Assembly (NCBI GenBank): GCA_016704275.1
Contig: JADJAK010000011.1
Location: 1-49,688, forward strand
Length of the DNA: 49,688 nucleotides
DNA from: Gemmatimonadota bacterium
Lineage (GTDB): Bacteria > Gemmatimonadota > Gemmatimonadetes > Gemmatimonadales > GWC2-71-9
Direction of reading: 5' to 3'
Shown: positions 25,511 through 34,793 of the stretch, one piece after another
Layout: each line of letters opens with the position of its first letter
Position numbering within the stretch: the stretch's first letter is position 1
Notes under the pieces: model-generated
Database searches by the model: none
The model's input: only the letters and a program-made list of their open reading frames with translations
What the model was told of the DNA's origin: nothing
Position numbers and translations under genes: made by a program

Positions 25511-25939
25511 CTACTTGCGAACGGCGTCGCGGATCTCGCGGAGGAGGACGATGTCCTCGGGGGTCACGGCCGGCGCCGGCGCCGGGGCCGGCTGCTCCCG
25601 CTTCATCCGGTTCATGACCTTGATCATCTGGAAGATCACGAAGGCCAGGATGATGAAGTTCAGCGAGATCGTGAGGAAGTTGCCGTAGGCGAAGACGGGG
25701 ACGCCGGCTTCCTTGACGGCGGCCAGGGTGTTCGCCGTCCCGGCGGGGACGTCACCGAGCGCAACGTAGAAGTTGCTGAAGTCGAGCCCGCCCACGGCCT
25801 TCCCGACCAGCGGCATGATCAGGTCGTTCACCGCCGAGTCCACGATCTTGCCGAAGGCCCCGCCGATGATCACGCCGACGGCGAGATCCATCACGTTGCC
25901 CTTGAGGGCGAATTCCTTGAACTCGGATGACATGGACAT
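25511..25939 (-). CDS. mscL: Large-conductance mechanosensitive channel MscL
   Basis: A 142-residue inner membrane channel that opens under extreme turgor and releases solutes on osmotic downshock. The N-terminal SEFKEFALKGNVMDLAVGVI motif, pore helix TM1 (about 16-45), periplasmic loop and TM2 (about 85-108) are typical, and the length matches the family. The C-terminal helix follows a PAPAPAPA linker. The ATG at 25939 has GAGG six bases upstream; a second ATG at 25933 is possible. It lies next to the broken tRNA-Arg and is the first chromosomal gene right of the island. Confidence 0.97.
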   Translation of the reverse strand: MSMSSEFKEFALKGNVMDLAVGVIIGGAFGKIVDSAVNDLIMPLVGKAVGGLDFSNFYVALGDVPAGTANTLAAVKEAGVPVFAYGNFLTISLNFIILAFVIFQMIKVMNRMKREQPAPAPAPAVTPEDIVLLREIRDAVRK

Positions 25940-26071
25940 ACGGAGCCTCTGGGGCGATCGGTGTGGGGTCGGGGCGACTGGGCGTGGGAATCGGAAGGAT
26001 CATAGTGCACCTTTCCCCCTGAGGAAACCCGGGCGCCGCCCGCATCGTAGATTGCCCGGCGATTCACTCCC

Positions 26072-26854
26072 GTGCCCCACCCACCCCGACCCAGGCTGGC
26101 CATGCTGACTCCTGCCGCGGCGCTCGCCGCCCTGACCCTGCTCACCGCCCCGCCCACCGACGGCGTCGACGTGCTGCGCGCCGTGCACGCCAAGTACGCC
26201 GGGAAGTGGTTCACCACGATGACCTTCGTGCAGAAGACGACCTTTCTCAACGGCCGGGTGCAGACCTGGTACGAGGCGATGGAAGTGCCGGGGAAGCTGC
26301 GCATCGACATCGCGCCGGCCAGCGCCGGCCAGGGGATGCTCTTCCGCAACGACACCCTCTATCGCTTCGCCGCCGGGAAGCAGGCGCCGGCGCGGGCGAT
26401 GAAGCACCCGATGCTGATCCTCCTGCACGACGTGCACGCCGTCCCGCTCGACACGACGGTCGCCAAGCTGAAGAGCCTCGGCTTCGACCTGTCGAAGACG
26501 TACGAGTCGACGTGGGAGGGGAAGCCGGTGATCGTGGTCGGCGCGCTGGCGGGCGACACGACGTCGTCGCAGTTCTGGCTCGAGAAGGACCGCCTCCTCC
26601 TGGTCCGGCTGATCGACCCGACCATGGACGCCCGCTTCGGCGGCTACGTCAAGCACGGGTCGGCGTGGGTCGAGCGGCGGATCGAGGTGTGGCAGAAGGG
26701 GCAGCTGGTGCAGCTGGAGGAGTACACCGACGTGAAGACCGGCGTGACGCACGAGCCGGGGCTCTTCGACCCGGCGCGCACCACGACGCCGACGTGGGTC
26801 GGTGCCGGCCAGGAACGGTGGCCCGCCCCGCCCCCGCCCCCTCCGGGCAGCTGA
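26072..26854 (+). CDS. LolA-like outer-membrane lipoprotein-sorting protein, copy 1
   Basis: A 260-residue exported protein (signal peptide to about residue 28) with the half-open beta-barrel pattern of LolA-like proteins: YEAMEVPGKLRIDI (69-82), a QFWLEKDRLLLVRL strand pair, and a C-terminal LEEYTDVK strand. It may carry a hydrophobic ligand across the periplasm. About one-third identical by eye to the next gene, so they are tandem duplicates. GTG at 26072 gives a basic N-region; ATG at 26102 is the alternative. A TAGATT -10-like element lies at 26048. The C-terminus ends in a Pro-rich run. Confidence 0.7.
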   Translation: MPHPPRPRLAMLTPAAALAALTLLTAPPTDGVDVLRAVHAKYAGKWFTTMTFVQKTTFLNGRVQTWYEAMEVPGKLRIDIAPASAGQGMLFRNDTLYRFAAGKQAPARAMKHPMLILLHDVHAVPLDTTVAKLKSLGFDLSKTYESTWEGKPVIVVGALAGDTTSSQFWLEKDRLLLVRLIDPTMDARFGGYVKHGSAWVERRIEVWQKGQLVQLEEYTDVKTGVTHEPGLFDPARTTTPTWVGAGQERWPAPPPPPPGS

Positions 26855-26927
26855 AGTCGGTCTATATTTCGCGCCCCGGTCACTTCCGTGCCGGGGCGTT
26901 GTCCGTCCGAGCCCGTGAGGAGTGTCG

Positions 26928-27692
26928 ATGTTCGCATCCCCCATCCTGTTGCTGGCCCTCGCCGTGGGCGGCCCCGGGGTGTCCCCTGGCGAAGCGGTGG
27001 TCAAGGCGGCCTATGCCAAGTACGCCGGCAAGTGGCCCACGTCGTTCACCTACCTCCAGAAGACCGTGCTCCCCGACGGCCGGAAGGAGACCTGGTACCA
27101 CGCCGTGAAGCTGCCCGGGCTCCTGCGGATCGACGTCGCGCCGGACATCACCGGCCGCGCGATCCTCTATCGCAACGACTCGCTGTACAGCTACGGTGCC
27201 AAGCAGATGAAGACCCGGAGCTGGTGGCCCAACTCGTTTCTGGTGCTCACCGGCGACCTCCACGTGGCGCCGCCGGCCGAGACGATCAAGCGGCTGCGCG
27301 CCTTCGGCTTCAATCTCGACATCACGCACGAAGAGTCGGTCAAGGGCGTGAAGTACATCGTGGTCGGCGCGAAGCAGGGCGACCTCCGCTCGAAGCAGTT
27401 CTGGCTCGAGAAGGAGCGGATGATCGTGATGCGGCTGATCGAGCCAAACGGCGCCGATCCCTCGCGTCCGATGGAGGCGCAGTTCACCAAGTACACCAGG
27501 CTCGGCGGCGGCTGGATTGAGGGCTTCGTGCTGATCACGCTGGGCGGGCAGCCGACGCAGGTCGAGGAGCGCTACGAGATCAAGAACAACGCGAAGATCG
27601 ACCCGGCGATCTTCCTCCCCGGACCGTACCGGCTGCCGGCGTGGGTGGGGTCGTTGGCGGACGTCTACGGGACGCCGACGCGGATTCGCTAG
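26928..27692 (+). CDS. LolA-like outer-membrane lipoprotein-sorting protein, copy 2
   Basis: A 254-residue exported paralogue of the preceding gene, sharing KYAGKW, TWYHAVKLPGLLRIDV, and the QFWLEKERM...RLIEP core at equivalent positions. GAGGAG at 26917-26922 sits five bases before the ATG, and TATATT at 26863-26868 may be its -10, so it has its own promoter. It ends 28 bases before a strong terminator. The two copies differ most in the ligand-cavity region, suggesting different cargo. Confidence 0.78.
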   Translation: MFASPILLLALAVGGPGVSPGEAVVKAAYAKYAGKWPTSFTYLQKTVLPDGRKETWYHAVKLPGLLRIDVAPDITGRAILYRNDSLYSYGAKQMKTRSWWPNSFLVLTGDLHVAPPAETIKRLRAFGFNLDITHEESVKGVKYIVVGAKQGDLRSKQFWLEKERMIVMRLIEPNGADPSRPMEAQFTKYTRLGGGWIEGFVLITLGGQPTQVEERYEIKNNAKIDPAIFLPGPYRLPAWVGSLADVYGTPTRIR

Positions 27693-27720
27693 CGCCCCGC
27701 GGCAGGTCCGGATGACGAAC

Positions 27721-27751
27721 AGCCCCGCCACGAGGATCTCGTGGCGGGGCT
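27721..27751. terminator. Strong bidirectional terminator hairpin
   Basis: AGCCCCGCCACGAG and CTCGTGGCGGGGCT form a perfect 14-bp stem with loop GAT. It lies between the LolA-like gene and the convergent tRNA-Pro gene and would terminate both. No long T-tract. Confidence 0.7.
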
Positions 27752-27761
27752 GTTCAACAGA

Positions 27762-27835
27762 TCGGGGCGCCGGGATTCGAACCCGGGGCCTTCCGCTCCC
27801 AAAGCGGACGCGCTACCGGACTGCGCTACGCCCCG
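27762..27835 (-). tRNA. tRNA-Pro (anticodon UGG)
   Basis: A complete 74-base cloverleaf on the minus strand: acceptor CGGGGCG/CGCCCCG, D-arm, anticodon loop TTTGGGA (anticodon TGG, reads CCA), and T-arm CCGGG-TTCGAAT-CCCGG. Discriminator A. The 3' CCA is not encoded. Confidence 0.95.
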
Positions 27836-27892
27836 TAGCACCTAAACTAACCGCGGTCTGCTATTTCGGAACGGGCGTGAACCGGCGGCTGT

Positions 27893-28618
27893 TCACTTCC
27901 GAGGCGGCTTCGTCGGTCGGATCTCGATCCGTGAGGGAAGCGCGTGGGTTGGAAAGCGCACCAAGGTCATCACGAGTTCCGCGACGTCCCCGGGTTGGAT
28001 CTTCCATGCGTCCTGCGCATTCGGGGTGTGGTCGTTGAAGTGCGTGGCGACGCTCCCCGGCATGATGTAGTTGACCCGGATCCCGTGCTGCCGCACGTCC
28101 AGCATCAAGGCTTCGCTGAACCCCACCAGCGCGAACTTCGACGCGTTGTAGGCGGCACCGCCTGCGAACGGGTTCTTGCCGGCGAGGGAGGCGATGTTGA
28201 TGATCCAGCTGTCGTCCTGCTGGCGCAGGTGCGGGATGGCCTCATGGCAGCAGTAGAAGACCCCGTCCAGGTTGGTCTGGATCACCTGATGCCAGTCGTC
28301 CGGGGTCAGCTCGCCCATGGGGGCGAACTTGCCGACTCCCGCATTGTTGACCAGGATGTGCAGCCCGCCGAAGCGCGCCACGGCGGCGGCGATCATCTGC
28401 CGCACCTCCTCGTGCTTGCGGACATCGCACACCATCCCCACCACGGTCCCCGGGTGGCGGTCGGAGAGGGTGCGCGCGGCGTCTTGCACCTCGGCCTCGT
28501 GGCGCGCGGAGATCATCACGTTGCACCCTGCCGCGGCAAGTGCGTCAGCAATCGCGTAGCCGATCCCCTTGCTCCCACCGGTCACCACTGCGGTCTTGCC
28601 CTGCAGATCCTGAGTCAT
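27893..28618 (-). CDS. Short-chain dehydrogenase/reductase
   Basis: A 241-residue NAD(P)-dependent SDR of the classical type. Cofactor motif TGGSKGIG (13-20), NNAG (91-94), catalytic Ser144, Tyr157 and Lys161 (YNASK), and a one-domain length are all present. The substrate cannot be told from the sequence; the family acts on sugars, steroids, alcohols and acyl-ACP. ATG at 28618. Follows a tRNA gene and shows no operon partner. The C-terminus (PSRIEIRPTKPPRK) resembles 3-oxoacyl-ACP-reductase-like members. Confidence 0.9.
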   Translation of the reverse strand: MTQDLQGKTAVVTGGSKGIGYAIADALAAAGCNVMISARHEAEVQDAARTLSDRHPGTVVGMVCDVRKHEEVRQMIAAAVARFGGLHILVNNAGVGKFAPMGELTPDDWHQVIQTNLDGVFYCCHEAIPHLRQQDDSWIINIASLAGKNPFAGGAAYNASKFALVGFSEALMLDVRQHGIRVNYIMPGSVATHFNDHTPNAQDAWKIQPGDVAELVMTLVRFPTHALPSRIEIRPTKPPRK

Positions 28619-28928
28619 GGCCGTTTCGTGGGTTCGAGTGATCCGGGGCGCGTTGCACCCAGCAGCACAAGCTTACGCCCCGTCCGTAGGCGAGCAACGA
28701 TCACACGGCGCCTCGGCTCCTCGGCACGCACTCCGTCGTGACCTGCTGCAAGGTCTCGCCCCACCCCGGAGAATGGCATCTGGCGTTCCCGGAGGGCGGC
28801 GGCGATAATAGCGTCTGTCCCGCACAGAGCCGCAGAGTCGGTCCGCCCGCCGCCAGCAACCTCACCCAGGATGCGTGCCTCCTGCCATCATCGCTTGATG
28901 CCTTCGTCGTGACGAGTGTTCTGCGGCC
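28619..28928. other. Divergent intergenic region
   Basis: No gene. It would contain the SDR promoter on one strand and that of the following gene on the other. GATAAT at 28804-28809 is the best -10 candidate for the plus-strand gene, though this leaves a 113-base leader. Confidence 0.35.
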
Positions 28929-29942
28929 ATGACCCTCTCCCCCGCTGAGGAAGAGGAGTTCGCCAGCTTCCCGGATCCGCTGCGCGCGTTGGTGAGCGCC
29001 GAGCTTGCGGCGGGGAATGCGATCGCGGCGCTGGGACACGGCTTTCCGGCCGCGCCCTGCGGCGCCTACCTCATGCTGGCGCAGCCGGTCGACGACGCGC
29101 GCAGAGTCAGCACCGGAGAGATCGCCTTCTACGATCGCAATGGCAGCAGCTACGCCGGGGAGTTCACGGACCACCAGCGGCACTTCTTCGTGGTTGAGCC
29201 GCCGCGCCCTCCCGAGCCCGCTCCCGACATGGACGCCATTCGGAAGCAGCTGGAGTCCGACGATTGGCAGCACGGTCGGACGCTGCACCGGACCGAGGAG
29301 GAGGTGGACCCGGAGTCCCTCGTGGGTCGATTCCAAGCCAGCATGGAGATCGACTACGAGAAGTGGCGGGAGGGGATCGGGTACGACCTGGAGCTGTTGT
29401 CACAGGCCACCCCGAAGGAACTGGAGCGGATTGAAGCAATGGTGCAGGACCGACGGGAGGCAGACTGGCGGGACATTGCCGCGCTCGCCGCGCTCGGAAC
29501 GCCCACCGCACAGGCCTCGCTGAGACGGGCACTCGCCAGCGGAGATTCCCGCATCCAGATGGCCGTCCTGGAGTATGCGCCGGACGCCGCCACCGAGTCA
29601 CAACGGATCGCCGTGCTGGTCCAGGCACTCGAACGCGCGACGCTGTATGGCGGGCTGTCGCAGGCGCTCGACCATATCGCCAGCTTTCATCCGCCGCCGA
29701 TCGTCGACACGCTGTTGCGTGGTCTGATGGAGCGCGATGGTGCCACCGCGTGTCAGTTTGCCGGGATGGTGTACTTCCTGTTCGGGAAGGCCGCCTCGCC
29801 CTTCGATTGGGACCACCGCCCCTTCTTCCTGCGCTTCAACACCGACGACCTCGAGGAACGCGAGGTCGTGGTGCGCGAACTCCTCGCGACGATCGGCAAG
29901 GATCCCAGCCGGTACATCAAGCCCGAGCCACTCGCGCCTTAG
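28929..29942 (+). CDS. Hypothetical protein with HEAT-like repeats
   Basis: A 337-residue soluble protein. The N-terminal 90 residues form an acidic alpha/beta region of unknown type; residues about 170-330 consist of helical pairs (ALAALGTPTAQASLRRAL, MAVLEYAPD..., LLRGLMERDGATACQFAGM) resembling short HEAT/armadillo repeats, which bind proteins. No signal peptide. No catalytic motif recognised. Neighbours give no functional hint. Confidence 0.6.
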   Translation: MTLSPAEEEEFASFPDPLRALVSAELAAGNAIAALGHGFPAAPCGAYLMLAQPVDDARRVSTGEIAFYDRNGSSYAGEFTDHQRHFFVVEPPRPPEPAPDMDAIRKQLESDDWQHGRTLHRTEEEVDPESLVGRFQASMEIDYEKWREGIGYDLELLSQATPKELERIEAMVQDRREADWRDIAALAALGTPTAQASLRRALASGDSRIQMAVLEYAPDAATESQRIAVLVQALERATLYGGLSQALDHIASFHPPPIVDTLLRGLMERDGATACQFAGMVYFLFGKAASPFDWDHRPFFLRFNTDDLEEREVVVRELLATIGKDPSRYIKPEPLAP

Positions 29943-29987
29943 GCCGCGCCCTCCGCCTCGCGTGCCAGGCTGGTCAGCACGCTGCGT

Positions 29988-31832
29988 TCATGGCCCGAAG
30001 TACTGATCGTAGCGTCGCGTCGCCAACGCCTCGTCGAACTTCCGGGCAATCTTCACGATGATCAGGGTGTTCGCGCCGGACGGTGCATAGACCGAGAGCA
30101 GGTCATTGCTGAAGCTCACGGTGACGGTATCGGTCCCGATGACGACCTCGGTGGAGCGGTGTCCCTCTTCCTGAATGTGCTTGCCCCGGGTTCCCTGCAG
30201 CGACGTTTCCAGAAACGCGACCAGTGCGTCGTGGAGTCCTTCCTTCACCCCATCGATCGCGTACAGCCGGGAGTCCGGTCGTTGCGTCAGCTTGCCTCGG
30301 TGTGGCATGGCCGCGGCCGAGGGGCGCGGCACCACTCGGCGGTGGCCGGCAGCATCCGCCTCCCACGCGAAATAGTGATCAAACCAGGCGGCGTCCACAT
30401 CGACAAAGTCGCCGGTTGGTGACGCGGCGAACTGCAGCGGGACGTCACGCGTGGCGCCGGTGGCGATGGTGATCTCCTGGAGCACCGGCACTGTGTCACT
30501 CTTGGTGATGCGCACATAGCGCTGCTCGTCGGGCGAGAGGCTGAGGGGCGCCTTCTTGTCGAGATCGGAGACGAGCCGCACGAGTGGCACGCGATGCACC
30601 TCGAGTGTGCGCGTGTCGAGCACGGCACTGGCGGCCACGTACAGGCCTGGGGTGCGGAAGAGGAGCTCGTCCACGAGTCCTTCGACCCGCGGTGAGGCAT
30701 TTGGTGTCGCGGTCGTGTCGGGGGGCGTCACGGCATGCGCGAGCGGCTGGCCCACATCACGGTGGCTCAGGTAGACGAACCGGACGGCCGTCCCCGTGGA
30801 TCGCAGCAGGTACGTGTATCCGCTGACACGCGGTGCGCTCACCTGCACCACGAGCGCGGGTGTGGCCCCTGGCACAATCGCAACGGCTTCGATGGTGTCG
30901 TACGTTTCGATCGAGTCGGGCGGCGGGGTGGTGCCATCAAAGTTGTCGCGCTCATGCACGGGCCCTGACACGCGCACGGCTGTGCCGTTGTGGGTGACCG
31001 CGAAGTGCGCCTGCACGGTCAGCCACATCCCGGCATTCTCCGAATAGCCCGCATCGATCTGCGATATCAGCGTCCCGATGGTGAACGGTCCGACCACCTG
31101 GGTGCGCGCCGGTTCGTTCCGCTTGACCACGCGGAACCGATACTGCAGGCTCCCGCCGTCGACCGCCAGCCATTCGCTCCACGCACGTTGGGCCGCGCCA
31201 GGGCGCCTGGGGAGTGGTACCTGGAATTCCGCGACATCGGTGCCAAGCGTCCCGGTGTTCACGCTGAGAATGCGTGCCTTCCGCTCGGTCCACACCTCCA
31301 CCACCCCCGGCACGATGTACCGTCCCCCCTCGCGTCGCGCGTCCTCGGCGAAGAGAATGCCCGGGCGCGAATCGAGCACGGACGATGCCCCGGCGATCGC
31401 GAGCGCCATGTGTGGCGGCGCCTCACCGGAAGGAATCGGTGGGGCCGCCGCTTCCGGCCAGGAGAGTTCCACCGCCAGCAACAGCTTCTCACCCTCAAAC
31501 GTCGGCGGGACGTCCGACATGAGTCGCATCACGCCGCCGATGACTCCGAGGAGTGCGACATGAATCGCGGTGGCCGTCAGCGCCGCGCGGACCACTGGCA
31601 CATCACCGGCCTGCGCCAACCACCGGCTCACCACCAGCCCGATGATCCCTCCGGCCGCGGCCGCAAAGAGACCCGCGTAATACACGGCGTAGGCCGAGCC
31701 GGACCCGCGGTTCGGGGTCGGCTGCCACGTGACGGCGAGGGTGGCGATCCATACGCCGCACGCGGCCCCGACGATGGCCGTCACCGCTCCCACACCCAGG
31801 GACGACAGCCACGACGTCAGCAGCGGTTTCAT
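29988..31832 (-). CDS. Membrane-anchored hypothetical protein
   Basis: A 614-residue protein with three hydrophobic helices in the first 105 residues (about 12-34, 48-66, 82-104) and a long, mostly beta-rich extracytoplasmic domain. I recognise no family. Repeated short strands with polar turns suggest several beta-sandwich or propeller-like modules. Its stop is near that of the convergent HEAT-like gene, and it lies 51 bases after the end of the next minus-strand gene, with which it may share a transcript. Confidence 0.6.
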   Translation of the reverse strand: MKPLLTSWLSSLGVGAVTAIVGAACGVWIATLAVTWQPTPNRGSGSAYAVYYAGLFAAAAGGIIGLVVSRWLAQAGDVPVVRAALTATAIHVALLGVIGGVMRLMSDVPPTFEGEKLLLAVELSWPEAAAPPIPSGEAPPHMALAIAGASSVLDSRPGILFAEDARREGGRYIVPGVVEVWTERKARILSVNTGTLGTDVAEFQVPLPRRPGAAQRAWSEWLAVDGGSLQYRFRVVKRNEPARTQVVGPFTIGTLISQIDAGYSENAGMWLTVQAHFAVTHNGTAVRVSGPVHERDNFDGTTPPPDSIETYDTIEAVAIVPGATPALVVQVSAPRVSGYTYLLRSTGTAVRFVYLSHRDVGQPLAHAVTPPDTTATPNASPRVEGLVDELLFRTPGLYVAASAVLDTRTLEVHRVPLVRLVSDLDKKAPLSLSPDEQRYVRITKSDTVPVLQEITIATGATRDVPLQFAASPTGDFVDVDAAWFDHYFAWEADAAGHRRVVPRPSAAAMPHRGKLTQRPDSRLYAIDGVKEGLHDALVAFLETSLQGTRGKHIQEEGHRSTEVVIGTDTVTVSFSNDLLSVYAPSGANTLIIVKIARKFDEALATRRYDQYFGP

Positions 31833-31883
31833 CGGTGGCTCACGCGCGCAGAGGTGCCGAGCGCCCTGGGCGGCATGCGGTCG

Positions 31884-33584
31884 TCAGCGCGCACGCGTAA
31901 ACCGCAGGTCGCGCACCCGTCCTGACTGCAGCACGAACCCCGTGATGCGGCCGCGCGCGTCACGCGTCACGTCGATCACCGCCCCGCTGCGCACGAAGCC
32001 GTCGCGGTAGGTGGGATCGACCGTCCCGAGCCGCCGCCCCGCGGTGTACACCACGAGCGCGCCCTTCTCCACGCGCCAGCTGTGCGTCGTCTCGATCTCC
32101 TCGTTGCGGTACTCGCCGGCATACTCGGCGAGCTGAGCCGCCGTGAGCACCACCGAGTCGACGCGCTCATACGTCGTCGTGTCGGAGGCCGACCGGGAGA
32201 GGAGTCTCGCCGCGTCGCCCTGTGCAAGCCGCAGTTCGGTCCCGCGCCCGAGCCGGAAGCGCCCGCCGCCGAGCGGAATCACGCGGGTCCGCTCACTGCC
32301 CACCGCGATGATCGTGTCCCCCGCCACGCGGATGCGCTGCACCTGCCCGCGCGCGACGTTGCGCCAGATCCCTGTGATGGCCTGCCGCTCGGAGGCCGGG
32401 ACCGTTGCCGCCGGCGCCGCGTCGAGTGCGGCCGCCCAGGCACTCGCCGTGTCCGGCGCCATCCGGTCGCCGAGGTAGACACTCGCCACCTGCCGCGCGA
32501 GCGTGTCGGCACCGGCGTTGGCGACGTTGCAGAAGGTCGCGACCGCGAACCGCTGCTCGGGGAAGCGCAGGAAGTGCCCGCGGTAGCCGGCCCAGCTCCC
32601 GCCGTGCGAGACCACGGGGAGCCCGCGGAACGTGCCGGCATTGAGGCCGACGGCGTACGCCTGCGTGAAGCTCGAGCGCGCGGGCGAGCCGTTGCTGAGC
32701 GCGGTCGGCGTCGTCATGGTGCGCACGATTGCCGCGTCGCCGACGAGGAGGCGGTCGTAGTTGTCGAGCCAGCGCCCGAAGTCCTCGATGGTGGTGTGCA
32801 CCCCGCCCGCCCCCACGATGGCGCCATCGTAGGTGTTGCGCGCCACGCGGAAGCCACCGCTGGTCTGCGGCGAGTACGCGGTCGCGAGGCCGGGGATCAC
32901 CATCGCATTGTCGCCGAAGTAGCGCGTGTCCCGCATCCCGAGCGGCGCGAAGATCCGCGACTCGGCGAATTGCGCGAGCGACTTGCCGGTGAGGCGATAG
33001 ACCGCCTGTGCCGCGAGGATCCATCCCGAGTTGGTGTAGAGGTAGCGATCCCCCGGTGCGTAGTTGGTCCCCGCCGAGCGAGTGATCACCTGCAGCGCGT
33101 CGATGGTGTCGCCGCGGAAGGTGCGGCCGGTCTGGCCCCAGAGCGTCCAGAGATCGCGCAGGCCGCTCGTCTGGCTCAGCGCTCGGCGCCAGGTGATGCC
33201 GTCGGCGTACGCGGGCATCTCGGGAAAGAGCTTCCGGATCGGATCGTCGAGCGAGAGCTTGCCGTCCCGCTGCAGCAACAGCATCGACATCGCCGTGAAC
33301 TGCTTGGAGATCGACCCCACGTCGAGCACCGAGCGGGGTGAGAGCGCGATCCCGTGCTCGAGGCTCGCCATGCCGTAGCCGCGCGCGTAGAGGAGCCCGC
33401 CGTCCTGGTAGACGCCGAGGGCGCAGCCGGGGGCGTCGGAGCGGTCGAAGCGGCGGAAGACGCTGTCGGCACGGAGGGCGCGTGCGTCGCGCTCGCCGAT
33501 GATGTGCTGGGCGTGGGCGGCGGCCGGGAGCGCGGCGAGGCCGAACAGGAGGGCGTGCGCGCGCAGGATGGGACGCAGGTGCAT
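31884..33584 (-). CDS. Secreted beta-lactamase-fold serine hydrolase
   Basis: A 566-residue exported protein (signal peptide to about residue 25, ending AAHAQ). The catalytic domain (30-370) has S91-I-S-K94, the Tyr motif YTNSG, and HGGSW, all typical of class C/esterase/D-alanyl-D-alanine peptidase-like serine hydrolases. An extra C-terminal domain of about 170 residues of beta strands follows, similar to the C-terminal domain of many members. The ATG at 33584 gives the signal peptide; an upstream extension in the same frame is not needed. The physiological substrate is unknown. Confidence 0.85.
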   Translation of the reverse strand: MHLRPILRAHALLFGLAALPAAAHAQHIIGERDARALRADSVFRRFDRSDAPGCALGVYQDGGLLYARGYGMASLEHGIALSPRSVLDVGSISKQFTAMSMLLLQRDGKLSLDDPIRKLFPEMPAYADGITWRRALSQTSGLRDLWTLWGQTGRTFRGDTIDALQVITRSAGTNYAPGDRYLYTNSGWILAAQAVYRLTGKSLAQFAESRIFAPLGMRDTRYFGDNAMVIPGLATAYSPQTSGGFRVARNTYDGAIVGAGGVHTTIEDFGRWLDNYDRLLVGDAAIVRTMTTPTALSNGSPARSSFTQAYAVGLNAGTFRGLPVVSHGGSWAGYRGHFLRFPEQRFAVATFCNVANAGADTLARQVASVYLGDRMAPDTASAWAAALDAAPAATVPASERQAITGIWRNVARGQVQRIRVAGDTIIAVGSERTRVIPLGGGRFRLGRGTELRLAQGDAARLLSRSASDTTTYERVDSVVLTAAQLAEYAGEYRNEEIETTHSWRVEKGALVVYTAGRRLGTVDPTYRDGFVRSGAVIDVTRDARGRITGFVLQSGRVRDLRFTRAR

Positions 33585-33764
33585 GAGGAGGCTCGGGGAG
33601 TGGGGGCGGGGGCCGGACCTCCCAAGCTTACCGCCGCGGGTCCCGGGTGCGCCAGCGTCGTGCCGCTCCGGGTGGCAGCATTGCCCCAGCATTCCAGCCC
33701 AACGCGCGGCGTGGCATCTTTCCGCGCTCGCCGGACGCCTGCCACTCTGCCCAGGGAACACCCC

Positions 33765-34571
33765 GTGGCTCTGCCCCCCGAATTGACGCCCCCTGACTCC
33801 CCCGCCGACTGGCAGCTCGCACTGCCAAGCACCATGCGCGGCCCAGCCACGACGCTGACGCGCATCGGCAAGGGGATGTCGGGAGCGGCGGTGTATCGGG
33901 TGGACGCCGGGGGTGAGTCGTTCGTGCTGAAGCTCACCTCGGCGGACGAGCCGCTCGGGCCGTGGCAGGCTCGGCTCGAGGTGCAGCGTGCGGCGGCCGC
34001 ATCAGGGCTGGCGCCTGAGGTGGTTCATGTCGACGAAGCCCGACGCGCCGTACTGAGCACGCTGGTGGTCGATCGCTCTTGGCCGGCCTACTTCGGGAAT
34101 CCCGCCACGCGAGGCGCGGCCATCGACGCGCTCGGCCGGATGCTCGCGCAGCGGGCCCACCTCCCCACCCCGCCCGGCATGGGGAGAGCGGAGGTGCGGC
34201 CGGTGCTTCAGGCGATGTGGAACGCATTGAGCTCGGACGCCACGCTGCCCCGCTTTGTGCATGAGGTGGTCACTGCGCTCTGCGCCGAGCCGCCGGTGGC
34301 GCAGGGTGGCCCGTTGGTCATGAGCCACAACGACGTGAACCCGTCGAACCTGGTCTTCGACGGCACGCGCGTGCTGCTACTCGACTGGGACACCGCCGCG
34401 CCGAATGACCCGCTCTACGACCTCGCGACGGTCGCGATGTTCTTCCGGATGGACGAGGGGACGTGTCAGCAGCTGGTCGCTGCGCACGACGACGCGCCGA
34501 CCGTGGGGCTACCCGAGGCGTTCCACTACTACCGACGTTGTGCCGCCGCGCTCTCGGGGTGGCGGCGATGA
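33765..34571 (+). CDS. APH/choline-kinase-fold phosphotransferase
   Basis: A 268-residue kinase-like protein. The N-terminal lobe has IGKGMSGAAVYRV (nucleotide loop, 34-46) and a Lys (FVLKL, Lys56); the catalytic loop is SHNDVNPSN (His188, Asp190, Asn195) and the metal motif is LLDWDTA (Asp207). This is the pattern of aminoglycoside phosphotransferases and choline/ethanolamine kinases. Nothing shows the substrate; many such proteins do not give drug resistance. GTG start at 33765. The stop overlaps the next small gene (ATGA). Confidence 0.82.
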   Translation: MALPPELTPPDSPADWQLALPSTMRGPATTLTRIGKGMSGAAVYRVDAGGESFVLKLTSADEPLGPWQARLEVQRAAAASGLAPEVVHVDEARRAVLSTLVVDRSWPAYFGNPATRGAAIDALGRMLAQRAHLPTPPGMGRAEVRPVLQAMWNALSSDATLPRFVHEVVTALCAEPPVAQGGPLVMSHNDVNPSNLVFDGTRVLLLDWDTAAPNDPLYDLATVAMFFRMDEGTCQQLVAAHDDAPTVGLPEAFHYYRRCAAALSGWRR

Positions 34572-34747
34572 GCGCGGCGCGTGCGCGGGGGCATGTTGGC
34601 ATTGAGATCCCGGCCGACGAGGCGACGCCCACGCTGGGGGAGATCTACCAGCAGCTACGCGCGGGCACGATCGACATCCAGGGCGTGGCGGGTCAGTGGA
34701 CGTTCGGGTTGGCGTTGGTGAAGGAGGCTGCTGGACTGCCGAGGTAG
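34568..34747 (+). CDS. Small hypothetical protein
   Basis: A 59-residue protein coupled to the kinase by ATGA overlap. It ends in FGLALVKEAAGLPR. A nearly identical tail, FGLALVKEAGALKR, recurs at 35515-35559 on the other side of the toxin-antitoxin pair, so it is probably a conserved family of which the second copy is a remnant. No known function. Confidence 0.5.
   Translation: MSAARARGHVGIEIPADEATPTLGEIYQQLRAGTIDIQGVAGQWTFGLALVKEAAGLPR
34703..34747 (+). repeat. Imperfect 45-base direct repeat, copy 1
   Basis: Starts TTCGGGTTGGCG and ends at the TAG of the small gene. Copy 2 is at 35515-35559. The two lie on either side of the hepT/mntA pair; most differences are at the end of the repeat. 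Confidence 0.5.
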
Positions 34748-34793
34748 AGTTGCGGCACCGCAGCCAAGGCCGCTCACCGACAACATGGTCGGG

